64,000 nt of DNA from positions 1 to 64,000 of the forward strand of contig UEGQ01000003.1 in the NCBI GenBank assembly GCA_900466005.1, given 5' to 3'. How positions within the stretch are numbered: position 1 is the first letter of the stretch; each line of letters starts with the position of its first letter. The notes under the pieces are model-generated. The model searched no databases, was not told where the DNA came from, and worked only from the letters and a program-made list of their open reading frames with translations. The position numbers were made by a program, and so were the translations under genes. Positions 39,017 through 47,860 of this stretch are shown here, one piece after another. Source of the DNA: Hyphomicrobiales bacterium (lineage in GTDB: Bacteria; Pseudomonadota; Alphaproteobacteria; Rhizobiales; Rhizobiaceae).

Positions 39017-39139
39017 CTTTGCGAGGAACCACGTCGTCCCGATGCTATTTTCTCGTTCGAGATCGCGAGAGATAGGCAGCGTGCTTCAGATTTGCATATA
39101 GTGGCCCGCTCCGCTTTGAAAGTCACAGGTGAACAGGAC

Positions 39140-40768
39140 GTGTCGGACCGCAAGTCGCCCTTGGCGCCACTGAAGAACGAATTCTACCGGACGATCTGGC
39201 TTGCAAGCATCTCGTCGAATCTCGGCGGTCTCATCCAGGGCGTGGGCGCAGCCTGGCTGATGGCGTCCATTTCCCGCTCGGAGAATATGGTCGCCCTTGT
39301 ACAGGCATCCAACACCTTGCCGATCATGCTGTTCTCATTGCTTTCCGGGGCCGTCGCCGACAGCTTTGATCGCCGCAAGGTCATGCTGCTGTCGCAGTTT
39401 TTCATGCTGGCCGGTTCGGTCTTGCTCGCTGTCTTTGCCTTTGTCGGACAGATTTCTCCGTGGTCGCTGCTGTTCTTTACGTTCCTGATCGGCAGCGGCA
39501 CGGCGCTTAACAATCCGTCCTGGCAGGCCTCCGTCGGCGATATGGTGCCGCGAGGCGATCTCCCGGCTGCCGTCGCCTTGAACAGTATGGGCTTCAACAT
39601 TACCCGAAGTGTCGGGCCGGCGCTCGGGGGCATGATCGTCGCCGCATTTGGCGCTGCTGCAGCGTTCCTCGTGAACGCCTTCAGTTACCTGCCGCTCGCC
39701 TATGCGCTCTATCGCTGGCGTCCGGAAGTTCCGCAGACGACCTTGCCTCGCGAGCAGCTGGGTGCCGCCATCTCTGCGGGACTTCGCTATGTCGCGATGT
39801 CGCCGAATATTATGAAGGTGCTTTTCCGCAGTTTCGTCTTCGGTCTGACGGCGGTCGCGATCCTCGCGCTCCTGCCGGTGGTCGCCCGTGACATGGTCGC
39901 AGGTGGGCCGCTCACCTACGGCATTCTGCTGGGTGCCTTTGGCGCAGGTGCGATCGCAGGTGCGCTATCGAGTGCCCGGCTGCGGGAACTCCTTTCGAGC
40001 GAGGACATCGTGCGATCGTCGTTCGCAGGTTTCGCCCTGAGCACGGCAGTCGTCGGCATCAGCGGGTCAGCTTGGCTCACAGGGGCGGCCCTTCTGCTTG
40101 CCGGTGCCTGTTGGGTCCTCGCACTTTCGCTCTTCAATACGGTTGTGCAGCTCTCTACGCCGCGCTGGGTGGTCGGTCGGGCACTCTCCCTCTACCAGAC
40201 GGCCACCTTCGGCGGCATGGCGACAGGCAGCTGGCTCTGGGGTCACGTGGCCGAAACCAACAGCGTCGGACATGCCCTCCTTGCGTCTGCACTGGTGATG
40301 ATTGTCGGCGTTGCAATCGGGTTCCGGCTGCCAATGCCGCCTTTTGCATCGCTCGATCTCGATCCGCTCAACCGCTTCAACGAACCGGAACTTCGGCTAG
40401 ATGTAAAGCCGCGTAGCGGTCCCATCGTCGTGCAGATCGATTACGAGATCGACGACGACGACGTGCACGAATTCCTTTCGTTGATGGTCGAAAGGCGCCG
40501 GATTCGTCTTCGTGATGGCGCCCGCAACTGGGCGCTGATGCGCGATCTCGAAAATCCTGAGGTCTGGACCGAGACCTATCACACACCGACCTGGGTGGAT
40601 TATGTGCGTCATAACCAGCGGCGGACAAAGGCGGACGCGGAAACGAGCGACCGCCTGCTCGCTCTTCACCGGGGTCCTTCAAAGCCCCGCGTTCATCGGA
40701 TGATCGAGCGGCAGGGTATTCCCCCGGCCGATGACGTTTTCCACCAGACGCACATCGAGCCGCACTGA
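39140..40768 (+). CDS. MFS exporter (MFS_3/EntS-like) with a C-terminal extra domain
   Basis: This inner-membrane transporter has 542 residues. Residues 15-410 hold about 12 membrane segments with the MFS signatures 'GAVADSFDRRKVMLL' and 'WQASVGDMVPRGDLPAAVAL' typical of the MFS_3 (transmembrane secretion effector) group. Residues 420-542 form a soluble domain ('PIVVQIDYEIDDDDVHEFL') that resembles the monooxygenase-like domain seen on such proteins. I chose the GTG at 39140 (SDRKSPLAPLKN after Met) with AGG sites upstream; earlier in-frame starts run into the rimP promoter. The cargo is unknown. Confidence 0.83.
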   Translation: MSDRKSPLAPLKNEFYRTIWLASISSNLGGLIQGVGAAWLMASISRSENMVALVQASNTLPIMLFSLLSGAVADSFDRRKVMLLSQFFMLAGSVLLAVFAFVGQISPWSLLFFTFLIGSGTALNNPSWQASVGDMVPRGDLPAAVALNSMGFNITRSVGPALGGMIVAAFGAAAAFLVNAFSYLPLAYALYRWRPEVPQTTLPREQLGAAISAGLRYVAMSPNIMKVLFRSFVFGLTAVAILALLPVVARDMVAGGPLTYGILLGAFGAGAIAGALSSARLRELLSSEDIVRSSFAGFALSTAVVGISGSAWLTGAALLLAGACWVLALSLFNTVVQLSTPRWVVGRALSLYQTATFGGMATGSWLWGHVAETNSVGHALLASALVMIVGVAIGFRLPMPPFASLDLDPLNRFNEPELRLDVKPRSGPIVVQIDYEIDDDDVHEFLSLMVERRRIRLRDGARNWALMRDLENPEVWTETYHTPTWVDYVRHNQRRTKADAETSDRLLALHRGPSKPRVHRMIERQGIPPADDVFHQTHIEPH

Positions 40769-40774
40769 GGATCG

Positions 40775-42016
40775 TCAGCGAAGCTTCGCCTTCAGGCTCT
40801 CGTCGGGGAAACAGGTCGGCCGCAGACCGCCCTTCGCCTGCCACTCGCCGAGCGACCTGCGGGTCTTGTAGCCGGGCAGGCCATCGATCTTGCCGACGTC
40901 ATAGCCCTTTGCGACCAGCGTGTTCTGCATGGTCAGCACGTCGGAGCGCAACATCTTTCCGACGTCACCCCACTTGCCGACGAAAGGACCGCTGCCATAG
41001 GCGATGCGATCGGCGAGGTTGCCGATGAAGAGCGCGTAGAGATCGGAGTTGTTATACTCCTTGAGTACATAGAAGTTCGGTGTGACCAGGAATTCGGGTC
41101 CATGTGTCCCCGCCGGAACCAGCATCATCGCGGGAGCCGTCGCCTCACGGTCCGGAAACGGTTTGCCGGAGATGCGTCGGATACCTGTCGCCGCCCAGGC
41201 GGCGAGAGGCTGCGCACGGTCCGGCCCTTCCTGGGCACAGGAGACGCCCTCCGGAATGGCGACCTCGTAACCCCAGCTGCGTCCCCTCTGCCACCCCTTG
41301 TGGACGAGATAGTTGGCGATGGAGGCCAAGCTGTCGGGAATGGAAGCCCATATGTTGCGACGGCCGTCGCCATCGAAATCGACCGCGTGCTCCAGATAGC
41401 TTGTGGGCATGAACTGCGGCTGGCCGAGGGCGCCGGCCCATGAGCCCATCATCTCGCCGGCGCTGACATCGCCACCATCGATCATGTGAAGGGCAGAAAT
41501 CAGCTCGCGCAGAAAGAGGTCCTTGCGGGTCGACATGAAAGCCTTGGTCGCAAGCACTTCCACCGCGGGATAGGGCAGTTTCGCTTGGCCGAAGCCCGTT
41601 TCTCGTCCCCATATCGCGAGCACGACGGATCCCGGAACGCCGTAGGTCGTCTCGATCTTCTGAAGGGTGCGGGCATGGCGCGTCGCGAGACTGCGACCGG
41701 TGGCGGCAAGTCCTTGCAGCCGTTTCTCCGAGAAATAAGCTCCCGGTGAGGAGAACTCCGCCTGACTCTGTTTGCGTTCCTTCGGGGGTTTGCTGCCCGG
41801 CGGCACAAGATCCGGCAGGTTCCAGTTGAGATGGAGGCCCGCAGTCGCGCGCTCGAACGCATTACGGCTGACGCCTGATTTCTGCGCGAGCGGCCACAGA
41901 TCCTGCTGCAACCACGCCTGGAACTTCGCCTCGACTGCGCCTTTGTCGAGTGCTGCGGCGGGAAGCGGAGAAAGGAGCTGCAGAAGGAGGAAGAGGATGG
42001 CGGAGTGTCGTCTCAT
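40775..42016 (-). CDS. Lytic murein transglycosylase (MltB family) with peptidoglycan-binding domain
   Basis: This periplasmic enzyme cleaves the glycan strands of peptidoglycan. It has 413 residues: a signal peptide (MRRHSAILFL..., cleavage near AAA-L), the catalytic SLT_2 domain with the glutamate in 'AIWGRETGFGQAKLPYPA' and 'GALGQPQFMPTSYL', and a C-terminal peptidoglycan-binding domain ('VLTMQNTLVAKGYDVGKIDG'). The start at 42016 has GAGG five bases upstream; the ATG at 42028 is possible. It follows recR after 33 bases. Confidence 0.9.
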   Translation of the reverse strand: MRRHSAILFLLLQLLSPLPAAALDKGAVEAKFQAWLQQDLWPLAQKSGVSRNAFERATAGLHLNWNLPDLVPPGSKPPKERKQSQAEFSSPGAYFSEKRLQGLAATGRSLATRHARTLQKIETTYGVPGSVVLAIWGRETGFGQAKLPYPAVEVLATKAFMSTRKDLFLRELISALHMIDGGDVSAGEMMGSWAGALGQPQFMPTSYLEHAVDFDGDGRRNIWASIPDSLASIANYLVHKGWQRGRSWGYEVAIPEGVSCAQEGPDRAQPLAAWAATGIRRISGKPFPDREATAPAMMLVPAGTHGPEFLVTPNFYVLKEYNNSDLYALFIGNLADRIAYGSGPFVGKWGDVGKMLRSDVLTMQNTLVAKGYDVGKIDGLPGYKTRRSLGEWQAKGGLRPTCFPDESLKAKLR

Positions 42017-42049
42017 GGAACCTCGCATCACCCGCAATTGGGGCAGATT

Positions 42050-42655
42050 TCAGATCGCCGTGCGCGCCCTCAGCGCCGCCGACAACGTTCCCTCGTCCAG
42101 ATAGTCGAGCTCACCACCCACGGGAACGCCATGGGCGAGACGGGTGATTTTGACGTCCAGTCCCGCGAGATGATCGGTAATGTAGTGAGCGGTCGTCTGC
42201 CCTTCGACGGTCGCGTTCACGGCAACGATGACCTCGCGGATGCCGCCTTTGGACACCCTGTCGATAAGGCCCTTGATGTTCAGATCGTCCGGCCCCACGC
42301 CGTCGAGCGGCGACAGCGTTCCGCCGAGCACGTGATAGGCCGCATTCATCGCGCCCGCGCGCTCCAGCGCCCAGAGATCGGAGACGTCTTCTACGACGAT
42401 GATCACCGACTGGTCGCGGCGATCGTCGGTGCAGACGGTGCAGGGATCGCTCGTGTCGACATTGCCGCAATGGGAGCAGATCTTGACCTTGTCGTAGGCA
42501 TCGCCCATCGCATGTGCGAGAGGTCCGAGCAACTGGTCCTTCTTCTTGATGAGATGCAGCGCCGCACGGCGGGCGGAACGCGGGCCGAGGCCGGGCACCT
42601 TCGCCAGCAGCTGGATCAGTTTCTCGATTTCGGGGCCGGTGACTCGCTTTGCCAT
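42050..42655 (-). CDS. recR: Recombination protein RecR
   Basis: RecR forms a DNA clamp and works with RecF and RecO in loading RecA at gaps. It has 201 residues: helix-hairpin-helix '[16 protein letters not shown]', a Cys4 zinc finger (Cys60, 63, 72, 75), a Toprim domain with '[14 protein letters not shown]', and a Walker-B-like C-terminus. Unlike the usual dnaX-ybaB-recR order, a binding-protein gene lies between ybaB and recR. Confidence 0.97.
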   Translation of the reverse strand: MAKRVTGPEIEKLIQLLAKVPGLGPRSARRAALHLIKKKDQLLGPLAHAMGDAYDKVKICSHCGNVDTSDPCTVCTDDRRDQSVIIVVEDVSDLWALERAGAMNAAYHVLGGTLSPLDGVGPDDLNIKGLIDRVSKGGIREVIVAVNATVEGQTTAHYITDHLAGLDVKITRLAHGVPVGGELDYLDEGTLSAALRARTAI

Positions 42656-42816
42656 TGGCCGCTTTTAGCCGATATCACTGGCAAACGAAATCATTGAAAG
42701 AGGCGCGACTGATGAAATCCGGTCTGTAGCCGGGGTGGCGGCGTAATGCTTGAGAGGCGCCTTGGGGGATCGGGCCGGGCGGCTGGCGCCGCCTGGCCCT
42801 CAGTATGGGCCTGAGC

Positions 42817-43617
42817 TTAGCGCACCCAGCCCTCGGTCGCCATCAGCGCCTGCGCTTCCGGCGTTACCAGGAATGCGAGGAATTCGGCTGTTTCAGGGTC
42901 GGCCTCGGGTGACTGGGCGACGTTGACGTCGCGCCAGATCGTTCGTTCGGGAGCAAGGTCGACCTGTTCTAGGACGTCCGAATGGGTCACCGGCCAATCC
43001 GGCCAGGTGACCCAGGCGTCGGCATCCTTTGCTTTAAAGGCCTTGAGGCTCGCGCCTGAGCCCTTGCTGAAGTCCACGATGTTGCGGCGGAAGTTGCGGA
43101 TATCGTCCAGCCGGCCCAGCCGGCCGGCTACATCTTCCCAGGTTCCCGTGCCCGACGTGTTGGCAATGCCCGCGCCTTCCGTCACGACGATCTTGATGCC
43201 GTCCCGGAGCAGATCGTCAAACCCATGGATACCCTTGGGATTGCCCTTCTTGACGGCAATGATCGTGGGTCGGACATAGATCGGCTCGACCTGGTCTGAG
43301 GAAAAGGTCTTGTAGGTCTCGAGGAAGGCCGTCATCGACTGCTCGGATGTTCCCCACAAAATGTCCGCATCGGCTTGCGCCTTGGCCGACCATGTGGACT
43401 CCGGTCCGGCGGTGATTTCGACCGTCTTGCCGGTCTTCGCCTTCCACGCGTCGGCGACTTTCTGGAATGCAGTATGTGGCCCACCCGCGCCATAAAAGCG
43501 AACCACACCGTCCTTGGGCTGGTGCTTGATCGAAGGATCGTAAAGCTTGCTTTCCTCGCCGAAGGCAACTGGGGCGAGTCCCAGCAGTGTCGCTGAAAGT
43601 ACTATCGTGAAACGCAT
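42817..43617 (-). CDS. Orphan periplasmic substrate-binding protein, AcfC-like
   Basis: This periplasmic binding protein has 266 residues and a signal peptide (MRFTIVLSAT..., cleavage near AFG-E). The mature part has 'RFYGAGGPHTAFQKVADAW', 'ADILWGTSEQSM' and 'VVTEGAGIANTSGTGTWED', the pattern of AcfC and of sulfate/molybdate-type binding proteins. No permease or ATPase gene is near, so it either borrows another transporter or acts as a sensor. It sits between ybaB and recR with gaps of 338 and 161 bases, unlike the compact neighbours, which suggests insertion. Confidence 0.78.
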   Translation of the reverse strand: MRFTIVLSATLLGLAPVAFGEESKLYDPSIKHQPKDGVVRFYGAGGPHTAFQKVADAWKAKTGKTVEITAGPESTWSAKAQADADILWGTSEQSMTAFLETYKTFSSDQVEPIYVRPTIIAVKKGNPKGIHGFDDLLRDGIKIVVTEGAGIANTSGTGTWEDVAGRLGRLDDIRNFRRNIVDFSKGSGASLKAFKAKDADAWVTWPDWPVTHSDVLEQVDLAPERTIWRDVNVAQSPEADPETAEFLAFLVTPEAQALMATEGWVR

Positions 43618-43955
43618 GAAATGTCTCCATCATGTCAGGTTCGAACGCACCGTTGCTGAGGCGCTCGCGGACTGAGACAACTGGAGAGGAAGGTTTATTC
43701 CGGTGGCTGCCATCAACAGTGTGTGAGGCGCCGTGATCGAAAGGAGGCCGAACGGAACCCTCAGTGTGGCAGAATTCGCAGGCGAGCGCTGCCGCGTGTA
43801 GTACGTTGGGCTGGCGCCCGACCGATCCAGCGCGGCCGCGTGCGAAGAACGACAGTGTGCGTGATCGCCTCGCGCAGATGACTCGGTAAGTCGAAACGGC
43901 GAGGCCAATGACACTGTCGAATCCCGCACCGGCGACTGGTTGGGCTATTGTTTGA
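43618..43955. other. Intergenic region upstream of the AcfC-like gene
   Basis: About 340 bases. It should hold the promoter of the AcfC-like gene on the minus strand. I see no gene, no terminator for ybaB and no obvious repeat. Confidence 0.4.
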
Positions 43956-44279
43956 TCAGAACGGCAATTTCATGCCGGGCGGGATCGGTAGGCCGGCGGT
44001 CATCTCCTTTGTCTTTTCCGCCATCACCGCTTCCGCCTTGTCCTTGGCGTCCTTGTGGGCGGCGACGATCAGGTCCTCGAGGATCTCGACTTCTTCTTCC
44101 TTGAAGAGTGAAGGATCGATCTTGAGGCCCTTGAGCTCGCCCTTGCCGGTCATCGTCACGGTTACGAGGCCGCCGCCGGATTTGCCTTCGACTTCGAGAG
44201 CGGCGATCTCCGCCTGCATCTTCTCCATCTTGGCCTGCATTTCCTTGACCTTGCCCATCATGCCCATGATGTCGCGCAT
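43956..44279 (-). CDS. YbaB/EbfC nucleoid-associated protein
   Basis: This small DNA-binding protein has 107 residues, the usual length, with an N-terminal helix rich in Met, Lys and Gln ('[20 protein letters not shown]') and '[20 protein letters not shown]'. Members bend DNA and often neighbour dnaX and recR. It starts 36 bases after the dnaX stop. Confidence 0.95.
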   Translation of the reverse strand: MRDIMGMMGKVKEMQAKMEKMQAEIAALEVEGKSGGGLVTVTMTGKGELKGLKIDPSLFKEEEVEILEDLIVAAHKDAKDKAEAVMAEKTKEMTAGLPIPPGMKLPF

Positions 44280-44315
44280 CGTCCCTGTCTCCCTGAAATA
44301 TTGGCGAATGCCGTC

Positions 44316-46181
44316 TTAGAATTCGATGTCGTCGCCCGGAAGAATGTCGCCCTCGGCGGACTCGGCCGCCGAAGGGATGTCCAGCGTCTCGTCCTCGTTA
44401 CCGGTAGTACGAATGCGCACGTCGGTGATCCTTGCCCCGGGGAAGCGGGTCAGGATCGCCGCCACGTCCGGATCTTGGCGTGCGTCGAGGAGCCTCGCCT
44501 CGCGATTCGAACTTTCGGTTTCCGAAAGTGTCGGCCGGCCGGCTTCGCGCGACAGGATGACCATCCAGCGAATTTCGGTCCATTCCTCAAGTCGCCGCTG
44601 CAGGTCTCCCGCAAGCGTCTTCGGCGCTTCGGGTGGCAGATTGATCTCGAGGCGCCCCGGCTCCAGACCAACGAGCCGGACATAGGAACGCAGGAGAGCC
44701 TTGAGCTTCGGGTCACGGTTCTGTGTGCAGAGCTCGGCGATATCCTCGAGCGACTTGACCGGAACTTTGGGGACCGGTGTCGGCTTTGTTTCGATGCGTC
44801 CCAGGACAACTGGCTGCGATTCAGGTGTCGGCACACTCTGGAGATGGGCGGTCGGTCTTGGCGCGGCTGGCTGCTCGGCGCGATCCGGCATCTGCCCGGC
44901 TACCGCAGCCGTGCGATAGGACGCCTGGGCGCCACCGCCGTTGCCTCCCGCGGGTGCAGCGGAATGGCTGCCGGTTTGGCCTCCTTCCGCCAATTCCGCA
45001 AGCCGGCGCGCAGCATCTTCCGGCGACGGCAAATGAGCCGCATGTGCAAGCCGAATAATGACCATTTCCGCGGCACCGGCAGGGCGCGCCGAGTTTTCCG
45101 CTTCCGGGATGCCTTTCAGCAGCATCTGCCAAATGCGGGAGAGCGTCGAAACGCTGATGCTGGTCGAAAGCTCGGCCCCGCGAACGCGCTCCACCTCACT
45201 GAGGGATGCGTCCTGAGCCGCCGACGGTATGTATTTGAGCCGTGTCACGAGATGGGTGAAGTCGGCGAGATCGGTCAGAACGACCGTCGGGCTGGCCCCC
45301 GACTCGTACTGGCTGCCGAACTCGGAGAGCGCAGCAGCGACGTCGCCGCGCACCACATGTTCGAAGAGATCGACGATGCGGGCACGATCGGCAAGCCCAA
45401 GCATCGCGCGCACCGCATCCGACTTGACCGTCCCGCCGCCGTGGGCAATCGCCTGATCGAGCAGCGAGAGTCCGTCGCGTGCCGACCCCTCGGCGGCACG
45501 CGCAATCATCGCGAGGGCTTCCTCCTCGGCGACGATGCCTTCCTTGGCTGCAATCGTCGAGAACAGGCCGACCAGATCACTCGCGCTAATGCGCCGCAGG
45601 TCGAAGCGCTGACAGCGGGAGAGCACGGTGATCGGCACCTTGCGGATCTCGGTCGTTGCGAAGATGAACTTGACGTGTTCCGGCGGCTCTTCGAGCGTCT
45701 TCAGCAGGCCGTTGAAGGCTGCCGTCGAGAGCATATGCACTTCATCGATGATGTAGACTTTGTAGCGGGCCGAGACGGGGCGATAGCGAACCTGCTCGAT
45801 GATCTCGCGGATATCATCGATACCGGTATGCGAGGCTGCGTCCATTTCGATGACGTCGACGTGACGACCTTCCATGATCGCCTGACAATGTTCGCCCGGG
45901 AGCTTGAGGTCGATCGTCGGCTTGTCGATCTCTGCGGTCTTGTAATTTAGCGCGCGCGCCAAGATGCGGGCGGTCGTCGTCTTGCCGACACCGCGAACAC
46001 CCGTCAGCATGTAGGCCTGCGCGATACGACCCGTCTCGAACGCATTCGTGAGCGTGCGGACCATCGGCTCCTGGCCGACCATCAGATCGGTGAAATCCTT
46101 GGGACGATACTTGCGGGCCAGGACTCTGTATCCTGCGGCGCCGCCGTTTGCATGTGCTGCTGTCGGCTCGAAGTCGCTCAT
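44316..46181 (-). CDS. dnaX: DNA polymerase III subunits gamma and tau
   Basis: DnaX is the clamp-loader ATPase and, as tau, links the replisome. It has 621 residues with P-loop GVRGVGKTT (61-69), the expected zinc-binding cysteine region replaced or reduced as in other alphaproteobacteria, 'YIIDEVHMLSTAAFNGLLKTL', an SRC-type arginine finger (VLSRCQRFD) and a long Pro/Ala-rich C-terminal tail for tau functions. Start at 46181 (MSDFEPTAAH). The 4.5S RNA gene lies just upstream on the same strand. Confidence 0.97.
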   Translation of the reverse strand: MSDFEPTAAHANGGAAGYRVLARKYRPKDFTDLMVGQEPMVRTLTNAFETGRIAQAYMLTGVRGVGKTTTARILARALNYKTAEIDKPTIDLKLPGEHCQAIMEGRHVDVIEMDAASHTGIDDIREIIEQVRYRPVSARYKVYIIDEVHMLSTAAFNGLLKTLEEPPEHVKFIFATTEIRKVPITVLSRCQRFDLRRISASDLVGLFSTIAAKEGIVAEEEALAMIARAAEGSARDGLSLLDQAIAHGGGTVKSDAVRAMLGLADRARIVDLFEHVVRGDVAAALSEFGSQYESGASPTVVLTDLADFTHLVTRLKYIPSAAQDASLSEVERVRGAELSTSISVSTLSRIWQMLLKGIPEAENSARPAGAAEMVIIRLAHAAHLPSPEDAARRLAELAEGGQTGSHSAAPAGGNGGGAQASYRTAAVAGQMPDRAEQPAAPRPTAHLQSVPTPESQPVVLGRIETKPTPVPKVPVKSLEDIAELCTQNRDPKLKALLRSYVRLVGLEPGRLEINLPPEAPKTLAGDLQRRLEEWTEIRWMVILSREAGRPTLSETESSNREARLLDARQDPDVAAILTRFPGARITDVRIRTTGNEDETLDIPSAAESAEGDILPGDDIEF

Positions 46182-46255
46182 CGCTCCTGCCAGCGTTAGA
46201 GTCGTCCCGTTCGGGTCTTTCGACCCTTCATCCTGCCGGCCATGTGGAACGGAAG

Positions 46256-46356
46256 GTGGGAGGCTGGCACGATGACCCGTGCCGGGCTCGTTAGGGCTGC
46301 TTCCTTCCGGACCTGACCCGGTTGGCGAGTGGCTCGTCCACCACCAACCTCCCGAG
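46256..46356 (-). ncRNA. ffs: Signal recognition particle RNA (4.5S), small bacterial type
   Basis: On the minus strand the domain IV core GGTCAGGTCCGGAAGGAAGC with its AGCAGCC continuation is unmistakable. The ends pair (GGGAGGTTGG near the 5' end, CCAGCCTCCC near the 3' end), giving a rod of about 100 nt. It binds Ffh and is needed for membrane-protein targeting. The location next to dnaX is common in alphaproteobacteria. Confidence 0.95.
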
Positions 46357-46361
46357 AGCAC

Positions 46362-46390
46362 ATATCGGCAATTACGGAAGCAAATGCAAG
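46362..46390 (-). promoter_or_regulatory. Promoter of the SRP RNA
   Basis: On the minus strand CTTGCA (46385-46390), a 17-base spacer and CGATAT (46362-46367) end 6 bases before the inferred RNA 5' end. The match to the alphaproteobacterial consensus is good and the position is right. Confidence 0.72.
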
Positions 46391-46444
46391 CCAAGCCGCC
46401 AAAAAACTGCTATGTATAGAGAAACGCTGGAAAAGGAGGCATTC

Positions 46445-46855
46445 TTGGTCAAGTTCGAGCTCGATGAGAGACTGACGCGCGACAGCGAGCGTCTGGCGCT
46501 GCTCGGCCTCTGCGATGTCCGGCTCATGCGCGACAGTCGTTGGCCATGGCTCGTCCTCGTGCCGCAACGTCCGGACGTCAGCGAGGTCTTCGACCTCACG
46601 CCGCTCGACCAGGCAGTGCTGACCTTCGAGCAAAATTTGGTAGCGTCCGCGCTCAAGAAGGCGACGGGTGCCGTCAAAATAAACGTTGGCGCTCTTGGCA
46701 ATATTGTTCGACAGCTTCATGTTCACGTTATCGCCCGCTTCGAAGGGGACGCGAATTGGCCGGGCCCCGTCTGGGGACACGGTTCGGCCGTTCCCTATGA
46801 GGCGCAGCCTTGCGGTGAATTCAAACGGAAGTTTCTCGAAACCCTTCAGTCATGA
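46445..46855 (+). CDS. HIT-domain protein
   Basis: This nucleotide-binding HIT protein has 136 residues. The motif reads QLHVHVIAR; the third His of the H-x-H-x-H triad is absent, which is common in this alphaproteobacterial subgroup. I chose the TTG at 46445 because it has a perfect AGGAGG site five bases upstream and the domain begins there (VKFELDERLTRDS). The ATG at 46412 lacks a site. Its stop overlaps the nudC ATG (ATGA). Confidence 0.85.
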   Translation: MVKFELDERLTRDSERLALLGLCDVRLMRDSRWPWLVLVPQRPDVSEVFDLTPLDQAVLTFEQNLVASALKKATGAVKINVGALGNIVRQLHVHVIARFEGDANWPGPVWGHGSAVPYEAQPCGEFKRKFLETLQS

Positions 46856-47811
46856 GCAAATCCATCTTCGATCTCGACACTCCGCATCCCGAAGCCAGCA
46901 CGCTTACCGCCTTTTCCAGGAATGGACTCGACCGACGCAGCGAACACCGGGAAGAGGACTGCCTCGAGCAGGCGCTCGCCGTTGAAGGCGCCCACATTCT
47001 TGCATTCGCCGGGCCGAAGCTCATTCTCAAGCACGACGGGCAAGTTCTTGATCCGCTGTTCGCGCCCTATGAATTGCCGGAGCTTGATCCCGATTTAGAC
47101 AACGCTGTTCTCCTGGGATTCCAGCCGACAGGCGAGCCGCGGCTCGCCGTGCCCGTGCGCAGTGCGGTAGAGGAACTCGCCAATCACTACAAGGCCGCTG
47201 ACGCCCGTTCGCTCTTTCGCGACGAACTGGTCGGCGAGGATCTGCAGGGCGAGGCGGCGCAGGCACTCAGCCTTCTCCAGTGGAACATGGACAACCGGTT
47301 CTGTGGCCGCTGCGGCAGCGCGACGGAAGGCCGCATCGGCGGGTACAAACGGGTCTGTCAGGCCTGTGACCACACGATCTTCCCGCGGACAGACCCGGTC
47401 GCGATCATGCTGGCGATCGACGAGACACGCGATCTGTGCCTCCTTGGTCGCAATCATCGCTTCCCGGACGGCATGTATTCCTGTCTGGCCGGCTTCGTGG
47501 AACCGGGCGAGACAATCGAGAATGCGGTTCGCCGCGAAACCTACGAGGAAGCGGGAATCGAGATCGGCCGGGTGCGCTATCACGCTTCACAGCCCTGGCC
47601 TATGCCACATCAGATGATGATCGGGTGTTTTGCCGAGGCGCTTTCTAGCGAGGTCAGCCGCGATACCTTCGAGCTTGCCGATTGCCGATGGTTCACGAGG
47701 ACCGAGGTCGAAGAGATGATGGCGTCGCGCGCCGCCAACGGCTGGACGACGCCGATTGAGGGGACGATCGCCAATCGTCTGCTGCGGGACTGGCTGGACT
47801 GGCCCCGTTGA
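46852..47811 (+). CDS. nudC: NAD(H) pyrophosphatase NudC
   Basis: NudC hydrolyses NADH to NMNH and AMP and can remove NAD caps from RNA. It has 319 residues: a zinc ribbon (CGRCG...CQAC), the Nudix box GFVEPGETIENAVRRETYEE with the catalytic Glu residues, and the NudC-specific SQPWPMPHQMM. Its ATG overlaps the HIT gene by four bases, so the two are co-translated. Confidence 0.95.
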   Translation: MSKSIFDLDTPHPEASTLTAFSRNGLDRRSEHREEDCLEQALAVEGAHILAFAGPKLILKHDGQVLDPLFAPYELPELDPDLDNAVLLGFQPTGEPRLAVPVRSAVEELANHYKAADARSLFRDELVGEDLQGEAAQALSLLQWNMDNRFCGRCGSATEGRIGGYKRVCQACDHTIFPRTDPVAIMLAIDETRDLCLLGRNHRFPDGMYSCLAGFVEPGETIENAVRRETYEEAGIEIGRVRYHASQPWPMPHQMMIGCFAEALSSEVSRDTFELADCRWFTRTEVEEMMASRAANGWTTPIEGTIANRLLRDWLDWPR

Positions 47812-47860
47812 GGTGTCCCGCGGAGTTTGCGAAAACCGTGCGATCCAGGGGCGAACGGAC

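Noticed and set aside
42772..42799. GC-rich hairpin downstream of the AcfC-like gene
   Set aside because: The stem is long, but no T run follows on either strand, so it is not a convincing intrinsic terminator.
44301..45950. Plus-strand frame opposite dnaX
   Set aside because: Antisense to the conserved ATPase and tail of DnaX; no family features.
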